Below, piece after piece: positions 49,654 to 60,594 of a DNA stretch of 64,000 bases. The notes beneath the pieces were generated by a model, which saw only the letters and a list, made by a program, of their open reading frames with translations, made no database searches and was not told the DNA's origin. The DNA comes from Tropicimonas isoalkanivorans (GTDB lineage Bacteria > Pseudomonadota > Alphaproteobacteria > Rhodobacterales > Rhodobacteraceae): NCBI RefSeq assembly GCF_900112335.1, contig NZ_FOLG01000016.1:1-64000 (forward strand). The letters run 5' to 3'. Each line of letters begins with the position of its first letter. The stretch's first letter is position 1. The position numbers and the translations under genes were made by a program.

Positions 49654-50898
49654 ATGATGAACATCATGCCAAAGAGCCTTCAAGACAAACTCGCGATTCT
49701 CGCAGACGCCGCACGGTACGATGCCTCTTGCGCCTCCTCCGGAACGGCGCGGCGGGACTCGCGTGACGGCAAGGGCCTCGGGTCCACGCAGGGCTCCGGG
49801 ATCTGTCACGCCTATGCCCCGGATGGGCGATGCATCTCGCTGCTCAAGATCCTCATGACGAACTTCTGCATTTACGACTGCGTCTATTGCGTGAACCGAG
49901 TGTCGTCGAATGTCGAGCGGGCGCGGTTCAGCCCGGAGGAGGTGGTGACGCTCACCACGGAGTTCTACCGGCGGAACTACATCGAGGGGCTTTTCCTGTC
50001 CTCCGGCATCATCCGCTCGCCCGATCAGACAATGGCGGACATGGTGCAGATCGCGCGCACGCTCAGGGAGCGGGAGAACTTTCGCGGCTACATCCACCTC
50101 AAGACCATTCCCGATGCCGCGCCGGAACTGATCGAGGAAGCGGGGCTCTATGCCGACCGGCTGTCGGTCAACGTGGAGCTTCCCACCGACGCCTCCGTCG
50201 CGGCCTACGCTCCGGAAAAGAACCCTTCGACAATCCGTGCCGCGATGGCGGACGTAAAGGAACGGCATACCGCGGCGCGGGACCGCAGCCACCGCGGCCG
50301 CAGACCCCGTCGTTTTGCGCCTGCCGGGCAGTCCACGCAGATGATCGTGGGGGCGGACGGCTCCACCGACGCGACGATCCTGGGGCAGTCCAGCCGCCTT
50401 TATGGCGACTACCGGCTGAAACGGGTCTATTATTCAGCCTTCTCCCCTATCCCAGACAGTTCCGCGCGGCTGCCATTGGTGAAGCCGCCGCTCGTTCGGG
50501 AGCACCGTCTCTATCAGGCGGATTGGCTGTTGCGCTTCTATGGCTTCTCCGTGGACGAAATCACCTCCACCCGCCCGGACGGCAACCTCGACCTCGCGAT
50601 CGATCCCAAGCTGGCCTGGGCGCTCGCGCACCGCGGTCTCTTTCCGGTCGATGTGCAAATTGCAGACAAGGCGCTCCTGCTCCGCGTCCCCGGCTTCGGC
50701 ACGCGGACGGTGGAACGCATCTTGTCCACCCGGCGGCATCGCACGCTCCGCTACGGCGACCTTCAGCGGATGGGCGCCCTGCTGAAAAAGGCAAAACCCT
50801 TCATCACCCTGCGGGACTGGACCCCAGGAGCTCTGACCGACAGCGCGGACCTCCGGGCGCGGTTCGCGCCGCCGCCCGAGCAGCTTTCGCTCTTTTGA
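49654..50898 (+). CDS. Putative DNA modification/repair radical SAM protein (TIGR03916)
   Basis: A 414-residue radical SAM protein. The cluster-binding motif is Cys72-x3-Cys76-x2-Cys79 (FCIYDCVYCVNR). The SSGIIRSPDQT block follows, and a C-terminal helix-hairpin-helix (LLRVPGFGTRTVERIL, near residue 345) suits DNA binding. The family is known by its constant pairing with UdgX-DUF4130 genes; its reaction is not known to me. The last base of its TGA stop is the first base of the next ATG (TGATG), which indicates tight coupling. GAAGGAA precedes the start. Confidence 0.92.
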   Translation: MMNIMPKSLQDKLAILADAARYDASCASSGTARRDSRDGKGLGSTQGSGICHAYAPDGRCISLLKILMTNFCIYDCVYCVNRVSSNVERARFSPEEVVTLTTEFYRRNYIEGLFLSSGIIRSPDQTMADMVQIARTLRERENFRGYIHLKTIPDAAPELIEEAGLYADRLSVNVELPTDASVAAYAPEKNPSTIRAAMADVKERHTAARDRSHRGRRPRRFAPAGQSTQMIVGADGSTDATILGQSSRLYGDYRLKRVYYSAFSPIPDSSARLPLVKPPLVREHRLYQADWLLRFYGFSVDEITSTRPDGNLDLAIDPKLAWALAHRGLFPVDVQIADKALLLRVPGFGTRTVERILSTRRHRTLRYGDLQRMGALLKKAKPFITLRDWTPGALTDSADLRARFAPPPEQLSLF

Positions 50899-52334
50899 TG
50901 CGGACCGTCCCGCTCCCGCGTATTGGTACATGGGAGGCCTGGCGCGACGCCGCCCGGGCGCTGATGGCGGAGGGCGTTTCGCCAGAGGCCGTGCTCTGGG
51001 ATTGGGACGGCACGGATCAGGCGAACCTCTTCGGCACCGATACGCCTTCGCTTAACCCTGAAGCGGCCGCCTCGCCCATCACCGTCCCGAAGTCCTACCT
51101 CGCGCTCGCGCGCACGGTGGTTTGGCATAGCGATCCGGAGCGCTTTGCTCGTCTCTACGCGTTTCTCTGGCGACTGCGGGATCGGCCCGGGCTGATGGCC
51201 GACCGCGGGGATGTGGACATCGCCCGTTTGCGGGACATGGAAAAGGGCGTGCGCCGATGTGCGCACAAGATGAAAGCCTTCGTCCGCTTCCGCGACGTGG
51301 GCCAAGAGGGCCCCCGCCGCCGCTTCGCCGCCTGGTTCGAGCCGACCCATCACACCGTGGAGCCCACGGCTCCCTTCTTCACCGGCCGCTTTGGCGACAT
51401 GGACTGGATGATCGTGACGCCGGACGTCACCGCTCGGTTCGAGGCGGGCCATCTTTCCCTCGCCCCCGGACAGACGAAACCCGATTTGGAGGAGGATGAC
51501 GCCGAGGCGTTGTGGGGGACCTATTTCCGCAACATCTTCAACCCCGCACGGCTGAAGGTGCAGGCGATGACGTCCGAGATGCCGCGCAAGTATTGGAAAA
51601 ACCTGCCGGAGGCACGGTTCATTCCAGAACTGATCGCCACCGCCGATGCCCGCGCCCGGGAGATGGCGGCCCGCGCCCCCACCCTGCCGCCGGTACGGGC
51701 GGAAAAGATTCAGACGCGGCTTGCGGCCGCCTGTATTTCCGCCCCGATGCCCGAATCTCTCGGCGAGCTGTGCGGGCAGATGGCGGCCTGTACCCGCTGC
51801 CCGCTCCATGCGCCAGCGACCCAGGTGGTCCCCGGCGAAGGCCCCCTCGATGCCGGGTTGATGGTGGTGGGGGAGCAACCGGGCGACCAGGAGGACCTCC
51901 ATGGCCGTCCCTTCGTCGGACCGGCGGGGCAACTCTTCGACCGCACCGCAGCAGAGGCCGGGCTGGATCGAAGTGCTGCCTACGTCACGAACGCCGTGAA
52001 GCACTTCAAATTCCGCCGCACCGGAAAGCGGCGGTTGCACCAGGCGCCGAACCGGGACGAGATCGACCACTGCAAGTGGTGGCTTGACCTGGAGGTGCGG
52101 CTGGTGAAGCCGAAGCTCATCCTCGCCATGGGCGCCACCGCGTTGCAAAGTCTGACCGGCCGCCGGGAAGGACTCCTGAAACGGCGGGGACGGGTGGAGC
52201 ACTCGCACCACGGCCCCGTCTTCGTCACCGTCCATCCGTCCTACCTGCTCCGCCTGCCGGATGAGGTGCGCAGGGCGGAGGAAATCGACCGCTTCCGCGA
52301 AGATCTGAGGCAGGCGGCACGGCTGACCGCCTGA
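50898..52334 (+). CDS. DUF4130-UdgX fusion, uracil-DNA cross-linking glycosylase
   Basis: A 478-residue two-domain protein. The N-terminal half (about 1-250) is the DUF4130/TIGR03915 domain. The C-terminal half (about 275-478) is a family-4-like uracil-DNA glycosylase: GEQPGDQEDLHGRPFVGPAG near 325-344 and VHPSYLLRLP near 445. The UdgX loop KRRLH is present, with His381 at the position of the His that forms a covalent bond with the abasic site in characterised UdgX. It should therefore bind uracil-DNA irreversibly. It overlaps the radical SAM stop by one base. Confidence 0.92.
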   Translation: MRTVPLPRIGTWEAWRDAARALMAEGVSPEAVLWDWDGTDQANLFGTDTPSLNPEAAASPITVPKSYLALARTVVWHSDPERFARLYAFLWRLRDRPGLMADRGDVDIARLRDMEKGVRRCAHKMKAFVRFRDVGQEGPRRRFAAWFEPTHHTVEPTAPFFTGRFGDMDWMIVTPDVTARFEAGHLSLAPGQTKPDLEEDDAEALWGTYFRNIFNPARLKVQAMTSEMPRKYWKNLPEARFIPELIATADARAREMAARAPTLPPVRAEKIQTRLAAACISAPMPESLGELCGQMAACTRCPLHAPATQVVPGEGPLDAGLMVVGEQPGDQEDLHGRPFVGPAGQLFDRTAAEAGLDRSAAYVTNAVKHFKFRRTGKRRLHQAPNRDEIDHCKWWLDLEVRLVKPKLILAMGATALQSLTGRREGLLKRRGRVEHSHHGPVFVTVHPSYLLRLPDEVRRAEEIDRFREDLRQAARLTA

Positions 52335-52381
52335 CTCGCATTTCCGAAGCGGCGCGGGAGAGCGCCGCCAGACGCCGACCG

Positions 52382-53614
52382 TTACGCCGCCTGCTTAGCG
52401 CGCGACCGGCGCCGCTGACGCGGTTTGCTCTTCGGCGCGCTCTTACGCGACTTGCCCGGCGTATTCGCCGGAGCCGACCGTGGCGCCGACCAAGGAGATC
52501 CGCCGAGCACCGGGATCGCATGACCCATCGTCTTCTGGATCGCTTGCAGCTCGGACATCTCGCCCGGTGCGCAATAGGCCACGGCCCGCCCGTCATTCCC
52601 GGCGCGCGCGGTGCGGCCGATCCGGTGCACGTAGTTGTCCGGCACGTTTGGCAGATCGAAATTATAGACGTGCCGCACACCTGGGATGTCCAGCCCGCGC
52701 GCAGCAACGTCGGTCGCAACCAGAGCCTTCAACTCACCGTTCCGGAAGGCCTTGATCGCCCGATCCCGCTGCCCCTGGGACTTGTTGCCGTGAATGGCGC
52801 CCACCGCAAACCCCTCGCGCTCGAGCGCCTTCATCAGACGGTCCGCGCCGTGCTTGGCACGGGTAAAGATCAGCGCAAGATCCTCCCGGTGGGCATCCAG
52901 GTGCTCAACCAGAAGTTGCGTCTTGCTCGCCTGCTCCACGAAGTGCAGCGCCTGCGTGACCTTGTCGGCGGGCTTGCCCGGAGGCGACACCTCCACGCGA
53001 ACCGGGTCGCGCAGATACGTCTTGGACAGATCGGCCATCAGCTTCGGCATCGTAGCCGAGAACAGCATCGTCTGCCGCTCCTTCGGCAGCAGCGGCGCGA
53101 TGCGGCGCAGGGCGTGAATGAAGCCCATGTCGAGCATCTGGTCCGCCTCGTCGAGGACGAGGTATTGCGTCACATCCAGCCGCACCGCCTTGCGGTCCAG
53201 CAGGTCGATCAGGCGGCCGGGGGTGGCAACGAGCAGGTCGGTCCCGCGCGCAAGCCGGTTCGTCTGTGCGTTGATCGAGGCACCGCCGACGACCATGCCC
53301 ACCTTGAGGTGGGTACCCTCGGTAAAGGCACGGATACTGTCTGCGATCTGTTTTACGAGCTCACGGGTCGGCGCGAGGATCAGGCCGCGGACCGTTTTGG
53401 GATCGGGCTTGCTGCCCGCGGACAGCAGTCGATGCGCCATCGGCAGGCCGAAGGCGGCGGTCTTGCCGGTGCCGGTCTGGGCGATGCCCATCACGTCCCG
53501 CCCGGCGAGCGCATGAGGGATTGCCTGGGCCTGGATCGGCGTCGGTTCGTTGATGCCTTGCGCGGCAAGGATACGCACGAGGCGGGACTGAAGCCCCAGG
53601 TTTTCGAAAGTCAT
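52382..53614 (-). CDS. DEAD-box RNA helicase (RhlE-like)
   Basis: A 410-residue helicase that unwinds RNA in ribosome assembly or decay. Motifs in order: Q-motif TPIQAQAIPHAL, AQTGTGKT (45-52), APTREL, TPGRL, DEAD (155-158), SAT, and HRIGRTAR. The C-terminal tail is short and very basic (KSRKSAPKSKPRQRRRSRAK), typical of the RhlE group. An ATG 4 codons upstream (53626) lacks a spaced Shine-Dalgarno, so 53614 is chosen. A leader of roughly 240 nt, if the promoter guess is right, resembles cold-inducible helicase genes. Confidence 0.92.
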   Translation of the reverse strand: MTFENLGLQSRLVRILAAQGINEPTPIQAQAIPHALAGRDVMGIAQTGTGKTAAFGLPMAHRLLSAGSKPDPKTVRGLILAPTRELVKQIADSIRAFTEGTHLKVGMVVGGASINAQTNRLARGTDLLVATPGRLIDLLDRKAVRLDVTQYLVLDEADQMLDMGFIHALRRIAPLLPKERQTMLFSATMPKLMADLSKTYLRDPVRVEVSPPGKPADKVTQALHFVEQASKTQLLVEHLDAHREDLALIFTRAKHGADRLMKALEREGFAVGAIHGNKSQGQRDRAIKAFRNGELKALVATDVAARGLDIPGVRHVYNFDLPNVPDNYVHRIGRTARAGNDGRAVAYCAPGEMSELQAIQKTMGHAIPVLGGSPWSAPRSAPANTPGKSRKSAPKSKPRQRRRSRAKQAA

Positions 53615-54010
53615 GTTTGGATTCATCCTGTCGGGGCCACGGCCTTGGGCCGCAGCCGAAAATGTCCCCGCCGTCCCGAGTGGACGCCGGATGCAGATGG
53701 GTTGCACGATGATCGGGCCGAGAGCCGCATTGCCCGTTCGGCCGTCACCGCGCCGGACCCCTGCGTGATGTGGGAACCTGTGAAGATCGCGATGCTCTGC
53801 GTCATCCCTTTCGGGGGCGTCGCTGTCTGCTCACGCGGCAGAGAACATCTGGAACGGCAGATGGGCGACTGAGGCCCACAAGTCAACCGCTTTCACCAAA
53901 TACTTGAAATTACTCAGCAGCCTCTCGCCGGCGCGGCCCGTTTGCCACGCCACATACGAAAAGAGCCGCACCCGAAGGTGCGGCTCTGTGCGATCCCGTG
54001 CGGAATCGGA
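53615..54010. other. Gene-free region: helicase leader and rpsD 3' end
   Basis: This 396-bp region lies between the DEAD helicase and rpsD, both on the minus strand. The rpsD terminator is at 53962-53987. A promoter-like pair on the minus strand, TTGACT (53881-53886), 17 nt, CATCTG (53858-53863), could serve the helicase and leave a long 5' untranslated leader. No gene or tRNA is seen. Confidence 0.45.
53962..53987 (-). terminator. Rho-independent terminator of rpsD
   Basis: AGAGCCGCACC-CGAA-GGTGCGGCTCT is a perfect 11-bp stem; on the minus strand it is followed by TTTTCGTATG. It lies about 25 bp after the rpsD stop codon. Confidence 0.9.
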
Positions 54011-54631
54011 TCAGTTCTGAGCGTAGTATTCGATGACGAGGTTCGGCTCCATCTGTACCGCGTAGGGCACGTCGCCGAGGCCGGGCGTGCGCACGAACGT
54101 CGCGGTCATCTTGGAGTGGTCGACCTCGAGGTAGTCCGGCACGTCCCGCTCGGGAAGCTGCGCAGCCTCAAGAACGATGGCCAGTTGCTTGGAGCGGTCG
54201 CGGACCTCCACGACATCGCCCTCTTTCACGCGGTAGGAGGGGATGTTCACGCGCTGGCCGTTCACGAGCACGTGGCCGTGGTTCACGAACTGGCGTGCAG
54301 CGAAGATGGTCGGCACGAACTTCGCGCGATAGACGACGGAGTCGAGGCGGCGTTCCAGCAGTCCGATCAGCAGTTCGCCGGTGTCGCCCCTGCGGCGCTC
54401 CGCTTCGGCGTAGATGCGGCGGAATTGCTTCTCGGTCAGATCGCCATAGTAGCCCTTGAGCTTCTGCTTCGCGCGGAGCTGCAGGCCGAAGTCCGACATT
54501 TTGCCTTTGCGGCGCTGGCCATGCTGGCCGGGGCCGTATTCGCGGCGGTTAACCGGGGACTTGGGCCGGCCCCAAATGTTTTCGCCCATGCGGCGGTCGA
54601 TCTTGTACTTGGCAGAGGTGCGTTTGGTCAC
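54011..54631 (-). CDS. rpsD: 30S ribosomal protein S4
   Basis: A 206-residue primary 16S-binding ribosomal protein. The sequence carries [23 protein letters not shown] and the S4 RNA-binding domain (about 95-160, with [11 protein letters not shown] and [19 protein letters not shown]). It is transcribed alone, away from the other ribosomal clusters, as in many alphaproteobacteria, and has its own strong terminator. Confidence 0.98.
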   Translation of the reverse strand: MTKRTSAKYKIDRRMGENIWGRPKSPVNRREYGPGQHGQRRKGKMSDFGLQLRAKQKLKGYYGDLTEKQFRRIYAEAERRRGDTGELLIGLLERRLDSVVYRAKFVPTIFAARQFVNHGHVLVNGQRVNIPSYRVKEGDVVEVRDRSKQLAIVLEAAQLPERDVPDYLEVDHSKMTATFVRTPGLGDVPYAVQMEPNLVIEYYAQN

Positions 54632-54755
54632 CGTCTGATCTCCTTCGTTCTGAACGGCGCCGCCGGACGAACCGGGCGCCTATGAAGGGCGTTGTCCTTT
54701 CCCGTCGCCGGGAGACAGGCATCCCCTTGCGGGGGCCACCAACACCAATGAAAAC

Positions 54756-54773
54756 CCCGGCCAAGCGGCCGGG
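54756..54773 (-). terminator. Rho-independent terminator of the Hint gene
   Basis: CCCGGCC-AAGC-GGCCGGG is a 7-bp stem. On the minus strand it is followed by GTTTTCATTGG. It lies about 33 bp after the Hint gene stop. Confidence 0.7.
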
Positions 54774-54805
54774 ATGGGGCTCAGTAAAGAGTGGGCGGCA
54801 GCTTG

Positions 54806-55888
54806 TCAAGCGACGGCGCGCAGATCCCCGCCCGCAACCAACAAGGCCGCTTCGGCCCCCGTCAGCCTGCGGCGCACCGGGGGGCCGTACTCATGCGGGT
54901 TGCCGAGGATATCCGGGCCGATCCGGTGGAGCAGGCCCGGCTCCAGCAGCGCCTCGCCGGGGGCCGCGGCCATATCCGGGTGGAAACTGGCGCAGCCCAT
55001 GCCGTGGGCCGTCAAAATGTGATGACGCTCCAGCAGGATGTGCACATAGGTCACTTCATGCGCGTGCAAATCCAGTGACACCCCGGGGTGGTCCAGCAAA
55101 TCGCGTGCCCGGACCAGCACGTCCGGTGCCCCGAACAACGCCCACACGGCTTTGCCTCCGAAAAGAAGATGTTGGTCCGGGCCGACCCGCAGGTCCTCCC
55201 CATGCCCGCCTCCGCCAAAGGCTCCGACAGAGACGCGCACGGCGCGGTCTTCGGGCGCTCTGCTCAGGTCGGACGCCGTGAAGCGTCGCCTACTGCGCCC
55301 GACGATGGTCGCCGGTCCCCCATCCCGGGTGATGACCGTGTCGCCCGGTTGCAGGCCTTCGACAGGGCGCGCGCCGTCCGGCGTCTCGATCAAGGAACCA
55401 ATGGCGATGCCGGCGACCGGGGCCTCCGGCCGTCGCCCTGCCCGCGCCTCCGCGCGCCGATTGCTGAAGGCATTGACGATCCAAAGGTCGACGCCTTGCG
55501 GCGGCAGGCTTCCGTGGAAGGCGAGCAACGCCGGCCGACCGAGACCGGTCTCGATCCGGCAGGCTGCCCAGGCCGACCGGCCATCGGTCAGAACGAAACC
55601 CCGGTCGAGCAAGGGATCGTCACCGGGTTTGGCCGCCGCGGGGGTCGCGAGGGGCACCACGGGGGCGCACAACCGCCGCGCGATGCGAGCGGCGCGCGCG
55701 TGCAACTCTTCCCAACCGAGCGCCAACCCAAGGTGGGCCGCTCGGTCGGGCCCATCCAGCCTGAGGGCCTGGCCGACCCACCGCCAGCTTGCACCGGCGC
55801 GCACCTCCTCGGGCGATGGCCCGGCGACATCGTCGATCGCCGTCTGCGCCCAAGAGATGACGAAGGCCCCTGAGGTCCCGTCATTCAT
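54806..55888 (-). CDS. Hint-domain protein without nucleophilic Cys
   Basis: A 360-residue protein. The first 155 residues belong to no family I recognise. From about 160 a Hint (hedgehog/intein) fold is clear: GSLIETPDGARPVEGLQPGDTV, then VGPDQHLLF, VRARDLL and the VTYVHILLERHHILTAHGM block. The motif normally beginning with Cys (C-F-x-P-G-T) reads GIAIGS, so the nucleophile is Gly. Self-cleavage is therefore unlikely. Such single Hint proteins are common in Rhodobacteraceae, often beside RTX repeats, but their function is unknown. Confidence 0.85.
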   Translation of the reverse strand: MNDGTSGAFVISWAQTAIDDVAGPSPEEVRAGASWRWVGQALRLDGPDRAAHLGLALGWEELHARAARIARRLCAPVVPLATPAAAKPGDDPLLDRGFVLTDGRSAWAACRIETGLGRPALLAFHGSLPPQGVDLWIVNAFSNRRAEARAGRRPEAPVAGIAIGSLIETPDGARPVEGLQPGDTVITRDGGPATIVGRSRRRFTASDLSRAPEDRAVRVSVGAFGGGGHGEDLRVGPDQHLLFGGKAVWALFGAPDVLVRARDLLDHPGVSLDLHAHEVTYVHILLERHHILTAHGMGCASFHPDMAAAPGEALLEPGLLHRIGPDILGNPHEYGPPVRRRLTGAEAALLVAGGDLRAVA

Positions 55889-56130
55889 GTCAGATTACCT
55901 GCTCGATGTTCTTTTTTATGATCCAAGACTTACCACGATATCCGCGCTCGGGATAGTCCGCGTCATTAGGTCAGCCGCTGCATGCGCGTCGTCCGACGTC
56001 CGGTCTTCGCGCGCCCGCCGCGCGCGAAGCGCGAGGCATGGCCCACGGGAGGAGGGGCATCCGCGGATGCCCTGACGACGGGCGGGAGCGCCCCGGTGTT
56101 CGTCTGGCGGCGGGCGCCCAACTCGCGCAT

Positions 56131-56925
56131 TCATGCACGAAGCCAGACGTCCCCCCGCCGCTCCCAAGCCGACGTCACGGCGGGGGCAAAGACCGGCGCG
56201 GGCGTGAAGCTTGCCGCCCATGTGACGACTTTCAGGCGGCCGCCGGAGTGGTCGAGCTGGTTGAACGAATTGCCGTCCCCCGCCCGCACCCGCGTCGATA
56301 GCCCGGTGCCGGCCTGTACAAACAGCAAGCCATCTGCCGTCCGGAACGGCTCAGCATAGGCCACGTGGAGATGTCCGGACAGAACGACATCAGCCCCGCA
56401 GTTCGACAGAGCCTCCAGCGCATCCGCGGCCCCGCGCATTAGCCTCTTGTTCACCTGCGGTCCATGCTCGAGCGGGTGGTGCAGCACTGCCACCCGGAGC
56501 CGCTCGGCGGCCCCGCTCAGCCGTGCTGACAACCGACTTAACCTGCCGCGCCCGATCTTGCCGCGCTGCCAGGAGAACCGGTTGACCGTATTGACCCCCG
56601 CAACGACCATTTCCGCATCGCGGTGCACCGGTTCCAGATCCTTCGAGATGTATCGCTTGTACCGGGAGAAGGGCCTGAATAGGCGCACCGGCAGGTTGTC
56701 GAGCGGCGTATCGTGGTTTCCCGGGACTGTCAGCACCGGGCCGGGCAACGCGTCTAGGAAACGCCGGGCGTCTTCAAACTGCTCATGGCGTGCACGTTGC
56801 GTGAGGTCGCCCGAGACAACCACCAGATCCGGCGCAAGATCCGTGATTGTGCGCAACAAAGGCGCCTCCAGACGGGCATCGACCCGCCCGTAGTGCAGGT
56901 CCGACAGGTGCACGATGCGTCTCAT
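56131..56925 (-). CDS. Calcineurin-like metallophosphoesterase
   Basis: A 264-residue phosphoesterase with all metal-binding motifs: Asp9-x-His11 (SDLHYG), Asp40 (VSGDLTQR), Asn70-His71 (PGNHD), HHPLEHG and GHLH. The residues agree with the class III phosphodiesterase type. Its start overlaps the stop of the lipid kinase by 4 nt, so the two are one operon. A role in lipid-phosphate or cyclic-nucleotide turnover is possible; only the phosphodiester/monoester hydrolase class is certain. Confidence 0.9.
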   Translation of the reverse strand: MRRIVHLSDLHYGRVDARLEAPLLRTITDLAPDLVVVSGDLTQRARHEQFEDARRFLDALPGPVLTVPGNHDTPLDNLPVRLFRPFSRYKRYISKDLEPVHRDAEMVVAGVNTVNRFSWQRGKIGRGRLSRLSARLSGAAERLRVAVLHHPLEHGPQVNKRLMRGAADALEALSNCGADVVLSGHLHVAYAEPFRTADGLLFVQAGTGLSTRVRAGDGNSFNQLDHSGGRLKVVTWAASFTPAPVFAPAVTSAWERRGDVWLRA

Positions 56926-57896
56926 GCCGCGGCGGACCGCTCCGGCGGGATGAGCACGGTCAGCGGCTTTTCGGCGAGGCGGAAATGGAACGGGCTCGGC
57001 ACGCGTTTCTTTTCCCCGTCGTAGGCCAGCAGCGACCGCCGCCGATGCACGTCAACCGTCAGTTCCTTGGGGGCCAGAAACTCATAGTCACGCCCTTCCT
57101 GCGCGGTCTGGGTCACGAGCCGGAGGGCAATGCGGAACAAATCGAGCCGGGTCTCGGCACGACCTATGAGCACGGCGAACGCATCATCCGCGATCGCATC
57201 GCCGCCCTTCAGGCCGAGGCGGTCCAACTGATAGGCGGAACGCGAGACAAAGACGAGCGGCGTGCGACGGGTGATTGGCTCTCCGTCGTCAGCCGTGAGG
57301 GTAAGCCGCATGGGGCGCTGGAACCGCCAAAATGTGCGTGCCACCGACCACATCGCCATAGCCCGGCGCCGGCCGTAGCGGGCATACACTTGCTCCCGCT
57401 GCTTCAGGATCGCCGGATAGATCCCAATGCTGGCATTGTTCAGGAAGACCTGCCCATTGACCATGCCGACCCGGATCGTGCTCGGCTTCCCGTCCAGAAC
57501 GGCCTGCGCCGCCTCGGCCGGATCTTCGGGAAAGCCGAGTCCGCGGGAAAAGAAATTGAATGTCCCAAGCGGCAGGGCGGCAAAGGGACAGTCGCGTCCG
57601 ACCATCGCACCGGCCACGGCCATGGCGGTGCCGTCCCCGCCACCGGAAATGATCGTCCGGGCTCCGTCATCGATGGCGCGCTGCACGACGTCTTCAATGT
57701 TACAGCCCGGCACCCAACGATAAATCCGAGCGCCCTTGGCACCGAACACCTGAATCGCTCGGTCGAGCGCATGGAGGTCTCGCTCATTCGTCCCAGAGTT
57801 CCGGTTGGCGATGATCGCGACGGGGCTGGGGCGTCGCAGCCCGAGCGCGGGTCCTGCGAACGAAACGGGTGCGTTGCTTGAGCCTGACGAGGACAT
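56922..57896 (-). CDS. Diacylglycerol kinase-family lipid kinase
   Basis: A 324-residue DAGK_cat protein. The nucleotide-binding GGGDGT lies at residues 85-90, preceded by IANRNSGTN, and the PLGTFNFFSRGLG block completes the active-site region. Homologues phosphorylate diacylglycerol or related lipids at the inner membrane. The downstream phosphoesterase overlaps it by 4 nt and may reverse or follow the same step. The substrate is not certain. Confidence 0.9.
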   Translation of the reverse strand: MSSSGSSNAPVSFAGPALGLRRPSPVAIIANRNSGTNERDLHALDRAIQVFGAKGARIYRWVPGCNIEDVVQRAIDDGARTIISGGGDGTAMAVAGAMVGRDCPFAALPLGTFNFFSRGLGFPEDPAEAAQAVLDGKPSTIRVGMVNGQVFLNNASIGIYPAILKQREQVYARYGRRRAMAMWSVARTFWRFQRPMRLTLTADDGEPITRRTPLVFVSRSAYQLDRLGLKGGDAIADDAFAVLIGRAETRLDLFRIALRLVTQTAQEGRDYEFLAPKELTVDVHRRRSLLAYDGEKKRVPSPFHFRLAEKPLTVLIPPERSAAA

Positions 57897-58082
57897 GGCG
57901 AACCGGCGCTTGGGAGATCCGGCACGTCAACGTACGAGTTAACCATTTGTTGCACTCCAAAAGGTTCCCGTCGCGTCAAGCTTTGCTCCGGCGATATCGC
58001 TACCACCGAAGCTTGCGTCGCGTACGTCAACGGAGCGAGGAGCCGCCGGCGCGCTCGCCGGTCGGCCCCCACGCGGCCGCGA

Positions 58083-60305
<2,223 letters not shown>

Positions 60306-60547
60306 GTTTTCCTCACCTTTCGAATATCCGAAGTATGTCGTGCCGCGGCGCCAGGCCGCCCTCCCGGGATCTCGCCGCGGATCATGGCTGGCTCGCGGGG
60401 AGCCGGGAATGCGACGAAAAATCTGTTTCGCGACCTTATAGACAGGCGCGCCCCAGTAGAAAACCGTTGCGTGAAGGAAACCTGCCGCGAAACCGGCGAT
60501 CAGGCCGGGAAAATCCTTGCCATTCGGCAGTCATCAAGTGCGTGGAA

Positions 60548-60572
60548 GACCGCCCGCCGATGAGGGGCGGTC
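60548..60572 (-). terminator. Possible terminator after the isomerase gene
   Basis: GACCGCCC and GGGCGGTC (60548-60555, 60565-60572) pair perfectly around a 9-nt loop, 23 bp after the stop of the isomerase gene. The following run on the minus strand is TTCC only, so this is a weak terminator. The rest of 60306-60594 shows only the icd leader. Confidence 0.5.
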
Positions 60573-60594
60573 TCGGTGTCGTGGCCTCAGCGCG

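Noticed and set aside
54806..55888. Intein or self-splicing element
   Set aside because: The nucleophilic Cys is missing, there is no homing endonuclease domain, and the host sequence is not an interrupted conserved gene.
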